A stretch of 14,973 nt of DNA from Phycisphaerae bacterium. Its GTDB lineage: Bacteria > Planctomycetota > Phycisphaerae > Phycisphaerales > SM1A02. The position numbers and the translations under genes were made by a program. Positions within the stretch are counted from its first letter, which is position 1, and every line of letters starts with the position of its first letter. The DNA is taken from positions 1 to 14,973 of the forward strand of contig VGXK01000011.1 of the NCBI GenBank assembly GCA_016873355.1. The letters are read 5' to 3'. Below, piece after piece: positions 1 to 6,030 of the stretch. The notes beneath the pieces were generated by a model, which was not told the DNA's origin, searched no databases, and was given only the letters and a program-made list of their open reading frames with translations.

Positions 1-74
1 GAGGCGGCGCCGCCCTGCGCGGCCGGTCGTCCGGGCGTCCTGGAGGCATCCGGCGTGGAATCGGGAGTGCTCAC
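1..74 (-). CDS. N-terminus of an unidentified protein (possible HlyD/MdtN-like efflux adaptor), cut by the window edge
   Basis: An open frame begins with GTG at 74, 16 bases after the ytcA-like stop codon, and runs off the left edge after 24 codons. The visible residues are rich in Pro, Ala, Thr and Ser with no recognisable domain. A second possible start is the ATG at 49 in another frame. In Escherichia coli ytcA is followed by mdtN, mdtO and mdtP, and a TolC-family gene lies just across the divergent promoter here, so a membrane-fusion adaptor would fit. That identity rests on gene context alone; the residues themselves show nothing. No Shine-Dalgarno sequence is seen before either start. 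Confidence 0.35.
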   Translation of the reverse strand, partial: MSTPDSTPDASRTPGRPAAQGGAA

Positions 75-90
75 GGTCGTGCGTGGTGCG

Positions 91-381
91 CTAGCGCGAG
101 AAGAAGAAGAGCCACAGCGTGCACGTGCACGCCGCGTAGAGCAGCGCGTACACGAGCACGCGCGGGCCGATGAACGGCTCGACGCCGACTCGGGCGATGC
201 ACCAGCGGATGAGCACCGCCGCGATCACGCCACCGACCATGCAGAGCAGCCACGCCGGAAAGAACGCGCCCGAGATCGACCAGATGGGGTCGCAACCGGA
301 GAGAACCGGCGCCAGCGCGAGAAGCGCGAGCGCGGCCGGCGGGTTCTCGACGACGATCGATCGGCGCGAGCAATCGCCCAT
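91..381 (-). CDS. ytcA: YtcA-family small inner-membrane lipoprotein
   Basis: This 96-residue protein has a signal peptide ending in a perfect lipobox, LSGC, with Cys30 as the lipidated residue. It then has 'ISGAFFPAWLLC' and two hydrophobic segments at about residues 42-60 and 75-94, ending in an aromatic run (WLFFFSR). The lipobox, the '(I)GA(F/Y)(F/Y)P(A/S)W' stretch, the two membrane helices and the length all match E. coli YtcA, which is encoded beside the MdtNOP efflux genes. The molecular role of YtcA is not known. The gene is divergent from a TolC-family efflux gene and is followed by another gene leaving the window, so it is probably the first gene of an efflux operon. The ATG at 381 is supported by a TACACT hexamer ending 8 bases upstream. 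Confidence 0.8.
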   Translation of the reverse strand: MGDCSRRSIVVENPPAALALLALAPVLSGCDPIWSISGAFFPAWLLCMVGGVIAAVLIRWCIARVGVEPFIGPRVLVYALLYAACTCTLWLFFFSR

Positions 382-389
382 CGGCGGCG

Positions 390-395
390 AGTGTA
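390..395 (-). promoter_or_regulatory. Candidate -10 element of the ytcA-like gene
   Basis: TACACT on the minus strand ends 8 bases before the ATG at 381, with no ribosome-binding site between them. It is one of ten TANNNT hexamers placed in this way in the window. No convincing -35 element is visible. Confidence 0.5.
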
Positions 396-411
396 TCTTT
401 CATGCCACTGG

Positions 412-417
412 TATCGT
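412..417 (+). promoter_or_regulatory. Candidate -10 element of the TolC-family gene
   Basis: TATCGT ends 8 bases before the ATG at 426. A second hexamer, TATCTT at 394-399, lies too close to the ATG at 402 (2 bases) to fit the spacing seen elsewhere, so this element favours 426 as the start. It lies 16 bases from the divergent -10 of the ytcA-like gene, so the two promoters must overlap. Confidence 0.5.
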
Positions 418-425
418 CCCGGCCG

Positions 426-2057
426 ATGCTTTCGAGCATGCGGCGCGTGCCGAGGTTGACGACGCTCTCGTTGGCGATGCTCGCGGTGGCGTGCGAATCG
501 CGCCGTCTCTTCGATCCCGAGACGCTCTACACGAGTCCCGATCCTTCGATGCCGTGGGTTCCGCCGTCGCCGGGCGACGGAGCGCTCGCGCGGAGACTCG
601 CGGCCGCGAGCGCGCAGGGCGACGAGCGCACCGACGCGCCGATTGCGCCGATTGCGCCGTGGATCGTGCCCATGCCGGCCGCGTCCGACCGGCGCGCGGC
701 GGGAAGCGTTGCGGACGACGCCGCCGGCGCGAGTGCCACGGTCGCCGAGCGCGGCGGCGATCGTGATTCGAGTGGCGCGCCCGCCGCGGCGACTGCATCG
801 CTCGCCGACCTGATCGACTTCGCGCTTCGAAACAATCCCGCCACGCGGCTGGAGTGGGAGCGTGCGAAGGCTGCCGAAGGCGAGCTCGGCGTCGTCGAGA
901 GCCGGTACTTCCCCACGCTGAACGCCATCGGCTTCGGCGGACTCGATCAGCAGGGACTGGCGAGCACGGAGGGTCGCGAGATCATCCGTGGACCGATCGT
1001 CGGCGGCGCGCTCGAACTCAACTGGGTGCTGCTCGATTTCGGTCGACGCGATGCGCAGAGCGCCGCCGCAGCGTCGGCGCTCGTCGCCGCGAACTTCTCG
1101 TTCAACCGCACGCTTCAGACGGTCGTCTTCGAAGTGCAGCAGGCCTACTTCGATCTCGACTCGAGGATCGCGCTTCAGGTTGCGGCGGAGCAGGACCTCG
1201 ACACGGCGGCCACGCAGGCGGAAGCGGTCGAGGAGCGATTGAACGCCGGTCTCGCCACCATGCCCGATCATCTTCAGGCGCAGCAGCGGCTCACGAAGGC
1301 GCGCTTCGATCTCGAGGCGGCGCGGAGCGACGCAATCACCGGTCGCGCAGCGCTGGCGCGTGCCGTGGGACTCTCCGCCGAGACCTGGATCGAGATCGAG
1401 CGCCTGGGCGATCTGCCGATTCCCGACGGCTTCGAGTCTGGCGTCGACCTCATGATCGAGGAGGCGCTTTCGTCGCGGCCCGACGTCCAGGCTCGCGTGG
1501 CGCGCGTGCGCGAAGCGGCGCAGCGCGTGCGCGAAGCGGAGGCGGCGTTCGCGCCGATCGTGAGCCTGAGCGGCGCGGTCGGCGGCGCCGACCAGGACTA
1601 CCGCGTCACGAATCAGCCGGGAGCGCCCTTTCCCCCGCTCGATCGCCGCTACGACGCGAGCATGCCGTCGTACTTCGTCGGTCTCCGCGCGAGCTGGCTG
1701 CTCTTCGACGGCTTCTCGCGCGAGGCGGCGCTGAGGCAGGCGTTGGCGGAGCGCCGCGCCGCGGCCGCGGCCCTCGACGCGTCCCGGCTGGACGTTTCGA
1801 ACGAGGTGTGGGCGGCGTATTTCGATCTCCGCGCGGCGCGGGTGCAGATCGAGTTCGGCGAGGCGCTGCTGCGTGCGTCGCAGGACGCGTACGACTCGGT
1901 GTTCGAGGGCTACCGCATGGGCCTGCGCACGATCACGGATCTGCTCGAAGCCGAGAGCGACCTCGATTCCGCCCGCTCCACGCTCGTGCGCACGCGCGCC
2001 GACCTGCTCTCGGCGAGCGTGCGGCTCGCGTACGCGATGGGCGCGGCGACGCCCTGA
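426..2057 (+). CDS. TolC/NodT-family outer-membrane efflux protein
   Basis: This 543-residue protein would form the trimeric outer-membrane channel of a tripartite efflux pump or type I exporter. The N-terminus has a hydrophobic signal ending 'LAVAC' at Cys23. It may be a lipoprotein, as in the NodT branch, or be cut by signal peptidase I after AVA, because the -3 residue is Ala rather than the usual Leu. Two OEP repeats follow. The first carries 'LNWVLLDFGRR' and a long Ala-rich helix; the second carries 'ASWLLFDGFSREAAL' and ends in 'YRMGLRTITDLLEAE' with a final helix, the typical TolC-family pattern. A roughly 110-residue Pro/Ala-rich linker separates the signal from repeat 1. ATGs at 402 and 438 are alternatives. 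The divergent ytcA-like gene suggests an MdtP-like partner of an MdtNOP-type pump (inferred). Confidence 0.93.
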   Translation: MLSSMRRVPRLTTLSLAMLAVACESRRLFDPETLYTSPDPSMPWVPPSPGDGALARRLAAASAQGDERTDAPIAPIAPWIVPMPAASDRRAAGSVADDAAGASATVAERGGDRDSSGAPAAATASLADLIDFALRNNPATRLEWERAKAAEGELGVVESRYFPTLNAIGFGGLDQQGLASTEGREIIRGPIVGGALELNWVLLDFGRRDAQSAAAASALVAANFSFNRTLQTVVFEVQQAYFDLDSRIALQVAAEQDLDTAATQAEAVEERLNAGLATMPDHLQAQQRLTKARFDLEAARSDAITGRAALARAVGLSAETWIEIERLGDLPIPDGFESGVDLMIEEALSSRPDVQARVARVREAAQRVREAEAAFAPIVSLSGAVGGADQDYRVTNQPGAPFPPLDRRYDASMPSYFVGLRASWLLFDGFSREAALRQALAERRAAAAALDASRLDVSNEVWAAYFDLRAARVQIEFGEALLRASQDAYDSVFEGYRMGLRTITDLLEAESDLDSARSTLVRTRADLLSASVRLAYAMGAATP

Positions 2058-2102
2058 CTTCCGCGTCCGCATGCGGCGAGTCGGCCCCGTTCCTGCACTC
2101 AC
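2058..2102. other. Short convergent intergenic spacer
   Basis: Forty-five bases separate the stop codons of the TolC-family gene and gpmI. The only symmetry I see is a 10-base palindrome, CCGCATGCGG at 2067-2076, whose loop is too small for a hairpin. There is no T tract, so no intrinsic terminator is evident for either gene. Confidence 0.6.
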
Positions 2103-3833
2103 TCATGTCGTCCGTTCGAGCAGGCTTCGTCCCGTCATTTCCGCGGGCTTCGGCAATCCCATCATGGCGAGCATGGTCGGTGCGATGTCGGCGAGACGGC
2201 CGTCGTCGCGAAGCGCGACCCCCTGGAAGGCGGCGCCGATCACGCTGAGCGGCACGGTGTAGTTCGTGTGCGCGGTGTGCGGGCCGCCGGTCCCGGGATC
2301 GATCATCTGCTCGGCGTTGCCGTGATCCGCCGTGACGATGAGCGAGCCGCCTCGCGCGAGCGTTGCCTTCAGGATGCGACCGACGCACGCGTCGACCACC
2401 TCCACCGCGCGGATCACCGCCTTGAGCACGCCGGTGTGCCCGACCATGTCGGGATTGGCGAAGTTGACCACGATCAACTGCTCGCAATCCTCCGCGGCGA
2501 GCCGGGCGAGCACGGCGTCGCACACGCCGGCGGCGCTCATCTCCGGCTTCTGGTCGTAGGTCGAGACATCGCGCGGACTCGGCACGATCACGCGCGACTC
2601 CCCCGGGAAGGGTTCTTCGCGATAGTCGTTGAAGAAGAACGTCACGTGGGGAAACTTCTCGGTTTCCGCGCACCGGAATTGGCGCAGGCCGAGATGCGAG
2701 ATCCACGCGCCGAGGATGTTCTTCATCTTCGGCGGCCGCGCGAAGACGACCTCGACCGGAAGGCCCTGCTCGTAGTCGGCCATGGTGGCGAAGAGCAGGT
2801 TGCGCGGGCGCGGATCGCGGGCGAAGCCGCCGCCCCTCACCGCCTTCCACGCCGCGTCGTCGAGCACGAACGCCTTCGTGAGTTCGCGCGGACGATCGCC
2901 GCGGAAATTGAAGAAGATCACGGAGTCGCCGTCCCTGATCTCGCCGTCGACGCCGGCGATGCGAACGGGCGGAACGAATTCGTCGCCGGAACGGCTCGGC
3001 TCCTCGGGATTCGCGTAGGCGCGCTCGATCGCCGCGTCCGCGCTCGGCGCCTCGGCGCCGCCGCGACCGACGAGCGCGACCCACGCGCGCTCGACGCGAT
3101 CCCAGCGATGATCTCGATCCATGGCCCAGTAGCGGCCCATCACCGTGGCGATGCGGCCGACGCGGGCGAGGCCACGGCGCGTCGCGTTCCGGCGAGGCTC
3201 GCCTCCGCGCGTCGTGCTGGACTCGGCGCCGCCGCCGAGATCGCCGGCGAGCCATCGCTCGACCGTCCGCACGAACTCGCGCCCCGCGTTCGGCGCCGTG
3301 TCGCGGCCGTCGGTGATCGCGTGCACGAAGAGCCGCTCGCCCGGCACGCCGCGACGCCGGGCGAATTCGAGCAGCGCGTGCAGATGCTCCAGATCGCTGT
3401 GCACCTGGCCGTCGCTCACGAGTCCGAGCAAGTGCACTCGCGCACCGCCGTTCGCGCGATCGAACGCCTTCGCGAGCACCGGATTCTCGAAGAACGAAGC
3501 GTCGCGAATCGCGCGAGTGATCCGCATCAGCTCCTGGTCGACGATCCGCCCGGCGCCGATGTTCTGATGTCCCACCTCCGAGTTGCCCATGGTGGGACCG
3601 TCGGGACCGGTGGGAAGCCCCACGTCCTCGCCGCTCGTTCGAATGAGCGTGGTCGGCCACGAACGCTCGATCTCGTCCGCGACGGGCGTCTTCGCCAGCT
3701 TCACGCCGTTGAAGGAATCGTGTTCGGCGTGCGGATTGCGGCCCCAGCCGTCGCGGACGACGAGCACGCACGGCACGTTTCGCGGTGCGACGGAGGACGG
3801 GGGCTTGCTCGGCGCAGCGCTCGACGACGGCAT
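2103..3833 (-). CDS. gpmI: 2,3-bisphosphoglycerate-independent phosphoglycerate mutase
   Basis: This enzyme interconverts 3- and 2-phosphoglycerate in cytosolic glycolysis and gluconeogenesis, using two Mn ions and a phosphoserine intermediate. The motifs are complete. They include 'RDGWG' with metal ligand Asp28, and the nucleophile Ser85 in 'MGNSEVGH'. 'HAITDGRDT' and 'GRYWAMDRDHRWDR' form the substrate pocket. Asp462 and His466 lie in 'NPDMVGHTG', Asp503-His504 in 'TADHGNAE', and His522 in 'TAHTNYTVP'. At 576 residues it is longer than the usual 510 or so. The extra length is a Ser/Pro-rich N-terminal extension of about 20 residues and a Gly/Ser/Arg-rich insert near residues 199-222. It is divergent from yggS and convergent with the TolC-family gene. 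The ATG at 3833 is supported by a TACGCT hexamer 6 bases upstream. Confidence 0.97.
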   Translation of the reverse strand: MPSSSAAPSKPPSSVAPRNVPCVLVVRDGWGRNPHAEHDSFNGVKLAKTPVADEIERSWPTTLIRTSGEDVGLPTGPDGPTMGNSEVGHQNIGAGRIVDQELMRITRAIRDASFFENPVLAKAFDRANGGARVHLLGLVSDGQVHSDLEHLHALLEFARRRGVPGERLFVHAITDGRDTAPNAGREFVRTVERWLAGDLGGGAESSTTRGGEPRRNATRRGLARVGRIATVMGRYWAMDRDHRWDRVERAWVALVGRGGAEAPSADAAIERAYANPEEPSRSGDEFVPPVRIAGVDGEIRDGDSVIFFNFRGDRPRELTKAFVLDDAAWKAVRGGGFARDPRPRNLLFATMADYEQGLPVEVVFARPPKMKNILGAWISHLGLRQFRCAETEKFPHVTFFFNDYREEPFPGESRVIVPSPRDVSTYDQKPEMSAAGVCDAVLARLAAEDCEQLIVVNFANPDMVGHTGVLKAVIRAVEVVDACVGRILKATLARGGSLIVTADHGNAEQMIDPGTGGPHTAHTNYTVPLSVIGAAFQGVALRDDGRLADIAPTMLAMMGLPKPAEMTGRSLLERTT

Positions 3834-3839
3834 GCGCGG

Positions 3840-3845
3840 AGCGTA
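3840..3845 (-). promoter_or_regulatory. Candidate -10 element of gpmI
   Basis: TACGCT on the minus strand ends 6 bases before the gpmI ATG. A transcript from it would start at, or within a base or two of, the start codon. No Shine-Dalgarno sequence is present. Confidence 0.45.
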
Positions 3846-3886
3846 GATGCCGGCGCGCTCGCTTGCCCTCGACCGCCGTTCGCCGC

Positions 3887-3892
3887 TACCGT
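3887..3892 (+). promoter_or_regulatory. Candidate -10 element of yggS
   Basis: TACCGT in 'GCTACCGT' ends 9 bases before the yggS ATG at 3902. It lies in the 68-base divergent gap shared with gpmI and has no visible -35 partner. Confidence 0.45.
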
Positions 3893-3901
3893 CTGCGTCG
3901 A

Positions 3902-4744
3902 ATGGGCGACACTCCGGCGCCGACTCGACACGCCACGACCGGCTCGACGCTGCGAGAGCGATGGGACTCCGTTCGCTCGCGCGTCGCGGCGGCCGCCGAG
4001 CGCACCGGTCGTCGCGCCGACTCGGTCATGCTCGTCGTGGTGACGAAGAGCGCGTCGATCGATCAGATCCGCGAGCTGATCGGCTTCGGCCAGGTCGACT
4101 TCGGCGAGAATCGCGTGCAGCAACTCATCCAGCGCGCGGCCGCGATCGAGGAATTCGCCGCACGGCGCCGCGGGCTCGGCGGAGTCGCGGCGACGGGCGC
4201 GGGCGCCCCGGGCGGCGCCGGATCCGCCGGCGCCGCGTTCCCCGCCGTCCGCTGGCACATGGTGGGCACGCTTCAGCGCAACAAGGTGCGCAAGTGCATC
4301 GAGCTGGCGAGGCTCATCCACTCGGTCGACAACCTGCGGCTCGCGGAAGAGATCCAGATGGCGTCGATGAAGCGAAGCGAGCCGGTCGACGTGCTCGTCG
4401 AAGTCAACGTGGCCGGTGAGAAGTCCAAGCAGGGCGTGGCCCCGGCCGCCGCCCGGCACCTCATCGACCAGCTCGAGACGATGGTAAATCTCCGCGTGCG
4501 CGGGCTCATGTGCATGGCGCCGCTCGACGGCGGCACTGCCGCCGCCCGCGCCACCTTCGAGCGCTGCCGCGAACTCTTCGACGAGATCCGGCAGCGCGGC
4601 ATCGGCGACGGTCGCTTCGACATCCTCTCGATGGGAATGAGCGCCGACTTCGAGACCGCGATCGAGTGCGGCGCGAATCTCGTGCGCGTGGGAAGCGCCG
4701 TCGTGGGCGAGCCCGTTCAGACCGACGCCGATTCCGACGAGTGA
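3902..4744 (+). CDS. yggS: YggS/PLPBP-family pyridoxal 5'-phosphate homeostasis protein
   Basis: This 280-residue single-domain TIM-barrel protein binds PLP through a Schiff base and buffers vitamin B6 and amino-acid metabolism; the family has no known enzymatic activity. The PLP lysine is Lys49 in 'LVVVTKSAS'. Other family motifs are 'VDFGENRVQQ', 'WHMVGTLQRNKVRK', 'HSVDNLRLAEEI', 'VEVNVAGEKSKQGV', 'RGLMCMAPL' and the phosphate-binding 'LSMGMSADFETAIECGANLVR'. A roughly 30-residue Ala/Gly-rich insert at residues 87-116 accounts for most of the length above the usual 230 or so. The frame is open further upstream to 3785, but those residues are Arg-rich and overlap gpmI, and the motif spacing and the TACCGT hexamer point to the ATG at 3902. 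The stop overlaps the convergent downstream gene by 28 bases. Confidence 0.95.
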   Translation: MGDTPAPTRHATTGSTLRERWDSVRSRVAAAAERTGRRADSVMLVVVTKSASIDQIRELIGFGQVDFGENRVQQLIQRAAAIEEFAARRRGLGGVAATGAGAPGGAGSAGAAFPAVRWHMVGTLQRNKVRKCIELARLIHSVDNLRLAEEIQMASMKRSEPVDVLVEVNVAGEKSKQGVAPAAARHLIDQLETMVNLRVRGLMCMAPLDGGTAAARATFERCRELFDEIRQRGIGDGRFDILSMGMSADFETAIECGANLVRVGSAVVGEPVQTDADSDE

Positions 4745-5199
4745 GCGGCCGCCGTCTCGGTGGCGGCGTCGCGCGAGTCCCAGCGCCGGTGGTAGCGCGC
4801 CACCGGAAGCCGGTCGAATCGACTGCCGCATCGATAGCACACGAGTCGAGCTCGCGCGAGCGCCAGCACGAGGATGTCGAGCACGAGCACCGCCACGAGG
4901 GCCGCGTACACCCACGGATTCGCGGCGAATCCCAACGCCGCGATCACGGCGCCTGCGGCGGCGAGCACCACCACGATCGGCGTCACCTGCGGAAGCGTGC
5001 GGGAGCGATAGAGCCGGCCGCCGCACGCCACGCAATGCCGAAGGCACCCCGCGTCGTCGAGCGCCTGATCCCACTGGAGGAAGACCTCCGCCGCGGGCGC
5101 ATCCGGGCGCGGCACGCGCACGAGCGGCGGTCGTTGCGACGCGTCGATCTCGACGCGGCCGACCCGGCGCTTCGCGGAGTCCCGCAGGTCGACGAGCAT
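4717..5199 (-). CDS. Small membrane protein with two CxxC knuckles flanking a transmembrane hairpin; function unknown
   Basis: I do not recognise a named family for this 160-residue protein. It has a soluble N-terminal half with Trp43 and Asp44 in 'LQWDQALDDAGC', followed by a first knuckle, 'CVACGGRLYR' (Cys56/Cys59, with Cys52 nearby). Two hydrophobic segments follow at about residues 72-92 and 97-116. A second knuckle, 'CYRCGSRFDRL' (Cys121/Cys124), leads into a basic 'ARYHRRWD' tail. Together the knuckles resemble a four-cysteine zinc ribbon split by a membrane hairpin (inferred). The frame is open to 5268, but the ATG at 5199 has a TATCCT hexamer 7 bases upstream and avoids an Arg-rich leader. 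It is divergent from tmk and overlaps the 3' end of yggS by 28 bases. Amino-acid composition and high GC at third positions support real coding. Confidence 0.75.
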   Translation of the reverse strand: MLVDLRDSAKRRVGRVEIDASQRPPLVRVPRPDAPAAEVFLQWDQALDDAGCLRHCVACGGRLYRSRTLPQVTPIVVVLAAAGAVIAALGFAANPWVYAALVAVLVLDILVLALARARLVCYRCGSRFDRLPVARYHRRWDSRDAATETAAAHSSESASV

Positions 5200-5206
5200 C
5201 GACGCA

Positions 5207-5212
5207 AGGATA
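5207..5212 (-). promoter_or_regulatory. Candidate -10 element of the CxxC membrane protein gene
   Basis: TATCCT on the minus strand ends 7 bases before the ATG at 5199. It is identical in sequence and spacing to the element in front of tmk on the other strand of the same 95-base gap. Confidence 0.55.
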
Positions 5213-5281
5213 CGGAGAGTGCGCGGGCGTGCGGCGGCGCGGCGGCTCCGGTTGTCCCGCCGCGCCACAAACCTCGGCCGC

Positions 5282-5287
5282 TATCCT
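5282..5287 (+). promoter_or_regulatory. Candidate -10 element of tmk
   Basis: TATCCT in 'GCTATCCT' ends 7 bases before the GTG at 5295, supporting that start over the open frame extending to 5229. A TTGTCC at 5252-5257 is too far upstream (24 bases) to be a standard -35. Confidence 0.55.
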
Positions 5288-5294
5288 CGACGCC

Positions 5295-5969
5295 GTGAGC
5301 GGCGCCTCCCTTGACTGGCTCGAACGCCTGCGAGGCCGCTTCCTCGTCTTCGACGGTCCCGACGGAAGCGGCAAGAGCACGCAGCTTTCGCGCTTCACCG
5401 CGTGCTGCCGCGAGCGCGGCGTTCCCGTCACGGAAGTGCGCGAGCCCGGCGGCACGCCGATCGGCGAGCAGATCCGTCGCGTGCTGCTCGATCCCGCGAA
5501 CGCCGAGATGGACGTCCGCTGCGAAATGCTGCTCTACATGGCGAGTCGAGCGCAGCTCGTTCACGAGCGCATCGATCCGGCGCTGCGCGACGGTCATCTC
5601 GTGATCTCCGATCGCTTCGTGAGCTCCACCCTCGCGTACCAGGGAACGGCGGGCGGGCTCTCGAGCGACGAGATCCGGGACGTGGCGCGGGTCGCGGTCG
5701 GTGCGCGCATGCCCGATCTCGTGGTGATCTTCGACGTCGACGAGGCGACGAGCGCACGCCGCCTCTCGCCGCTGCTCGATCGCATGGAGCAGAAGGGAAG
5801 TCCCTTCCACCGGCGCGTGCGCGCGGGGTATCTCGACCAGGCGTCGCAGGATCCGTCGCGGCACCTCGTCGTCGACGCGAGCCGGGACGCCGACACGGTC
5901 TTCGCCGCACTCATGAAGGAACTCGCCGCCCGAGTCGCGACCCTGGCGCCGCTGTCGCTTCGCGCGTGA
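5295..5969 (+). CDS. tmk: Thymidylate kinase (dTMP kinase)
   Basis: This cytosolic 224-residue kinase phosphorylates dTMP to dTDP with ATP, for dTTP synthesis. The P-loop is 'GPDGSGKST' at residues 21-29. The dTMP-binding 'REPGGTPIGEQIR' is at 49-61, and the DR(Y/F) motif is 'SDRFVSSTLAYQG' at 105-117. 'VVIFDVD' forms the next strand, and the LID region covers about 160-181, with arginines and 'YLDQA'. The length is normal for the family (about 205-215) plus a short N-terminal extension. The GTG at 5295 is chosen because a TATCCT hexamer lies 7 bases before it and the Arg-rich frame further upstream looks non-coding. tmk often sits near holB, but no holB is present here; the next gene is a convergent porin. 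Confidence 0.96.
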   Translation: MSGASLDWLERLRGRFLVFDGPDGSGKSTQLSRFTACCRERGVPVTEVREPGGTPIGEQIRRVLLDPANAEMDVRCEMLLYMASRAQLVHERIDPALRDGHLVISDRFVSSTLAYQGTAGGLSSDEIRDVARVAVGARMPDLVVIFDVDEATSARRLSPLLDRMEQKGSPFHRRVRAGYLDQASQDPSRHLVVDASRDADTVFAALMKELAARVATLAPLSLRA

Positions 5970-6030
5970 GGAATCCGCGCGCGTCGGAGGGAATCGGCGC
6001 CCGGAGTCGCACCGTGCCCGCGGCCCGGCT
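5970..6030. other. Convergent intergenic spacer between tmk and the porin gene
   Basis: Sixty-one GC-rich bases lie between the two stop codons. I see no hairpin with a T tract on either strand, so any terminator here is not of the simple intrinsic type. Confidence 0.5.

Noticed and set aside
2067..2076. 10-base palindrome CCGCATGCGG as a terminator or operator
   Set aside because: It has no usable loop and no T tract, and one short palindrome in GC-rich DNA is unremarkable.
225..2102. A 625-codon open frame on the minus strand, antisense to the TolC-family gene
   Set aside because: It is Arg-rich shadow coding opposite clear OEP motifs, and it also overlaps the YtcA-like gene in another frame.
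2268..4043. A 591-codon open frame on the plus strand, antisense to gpmI
   Set aside because: gpmI on the other strand has every catalytic residue; the plus-strand translation has no recognisable fold.
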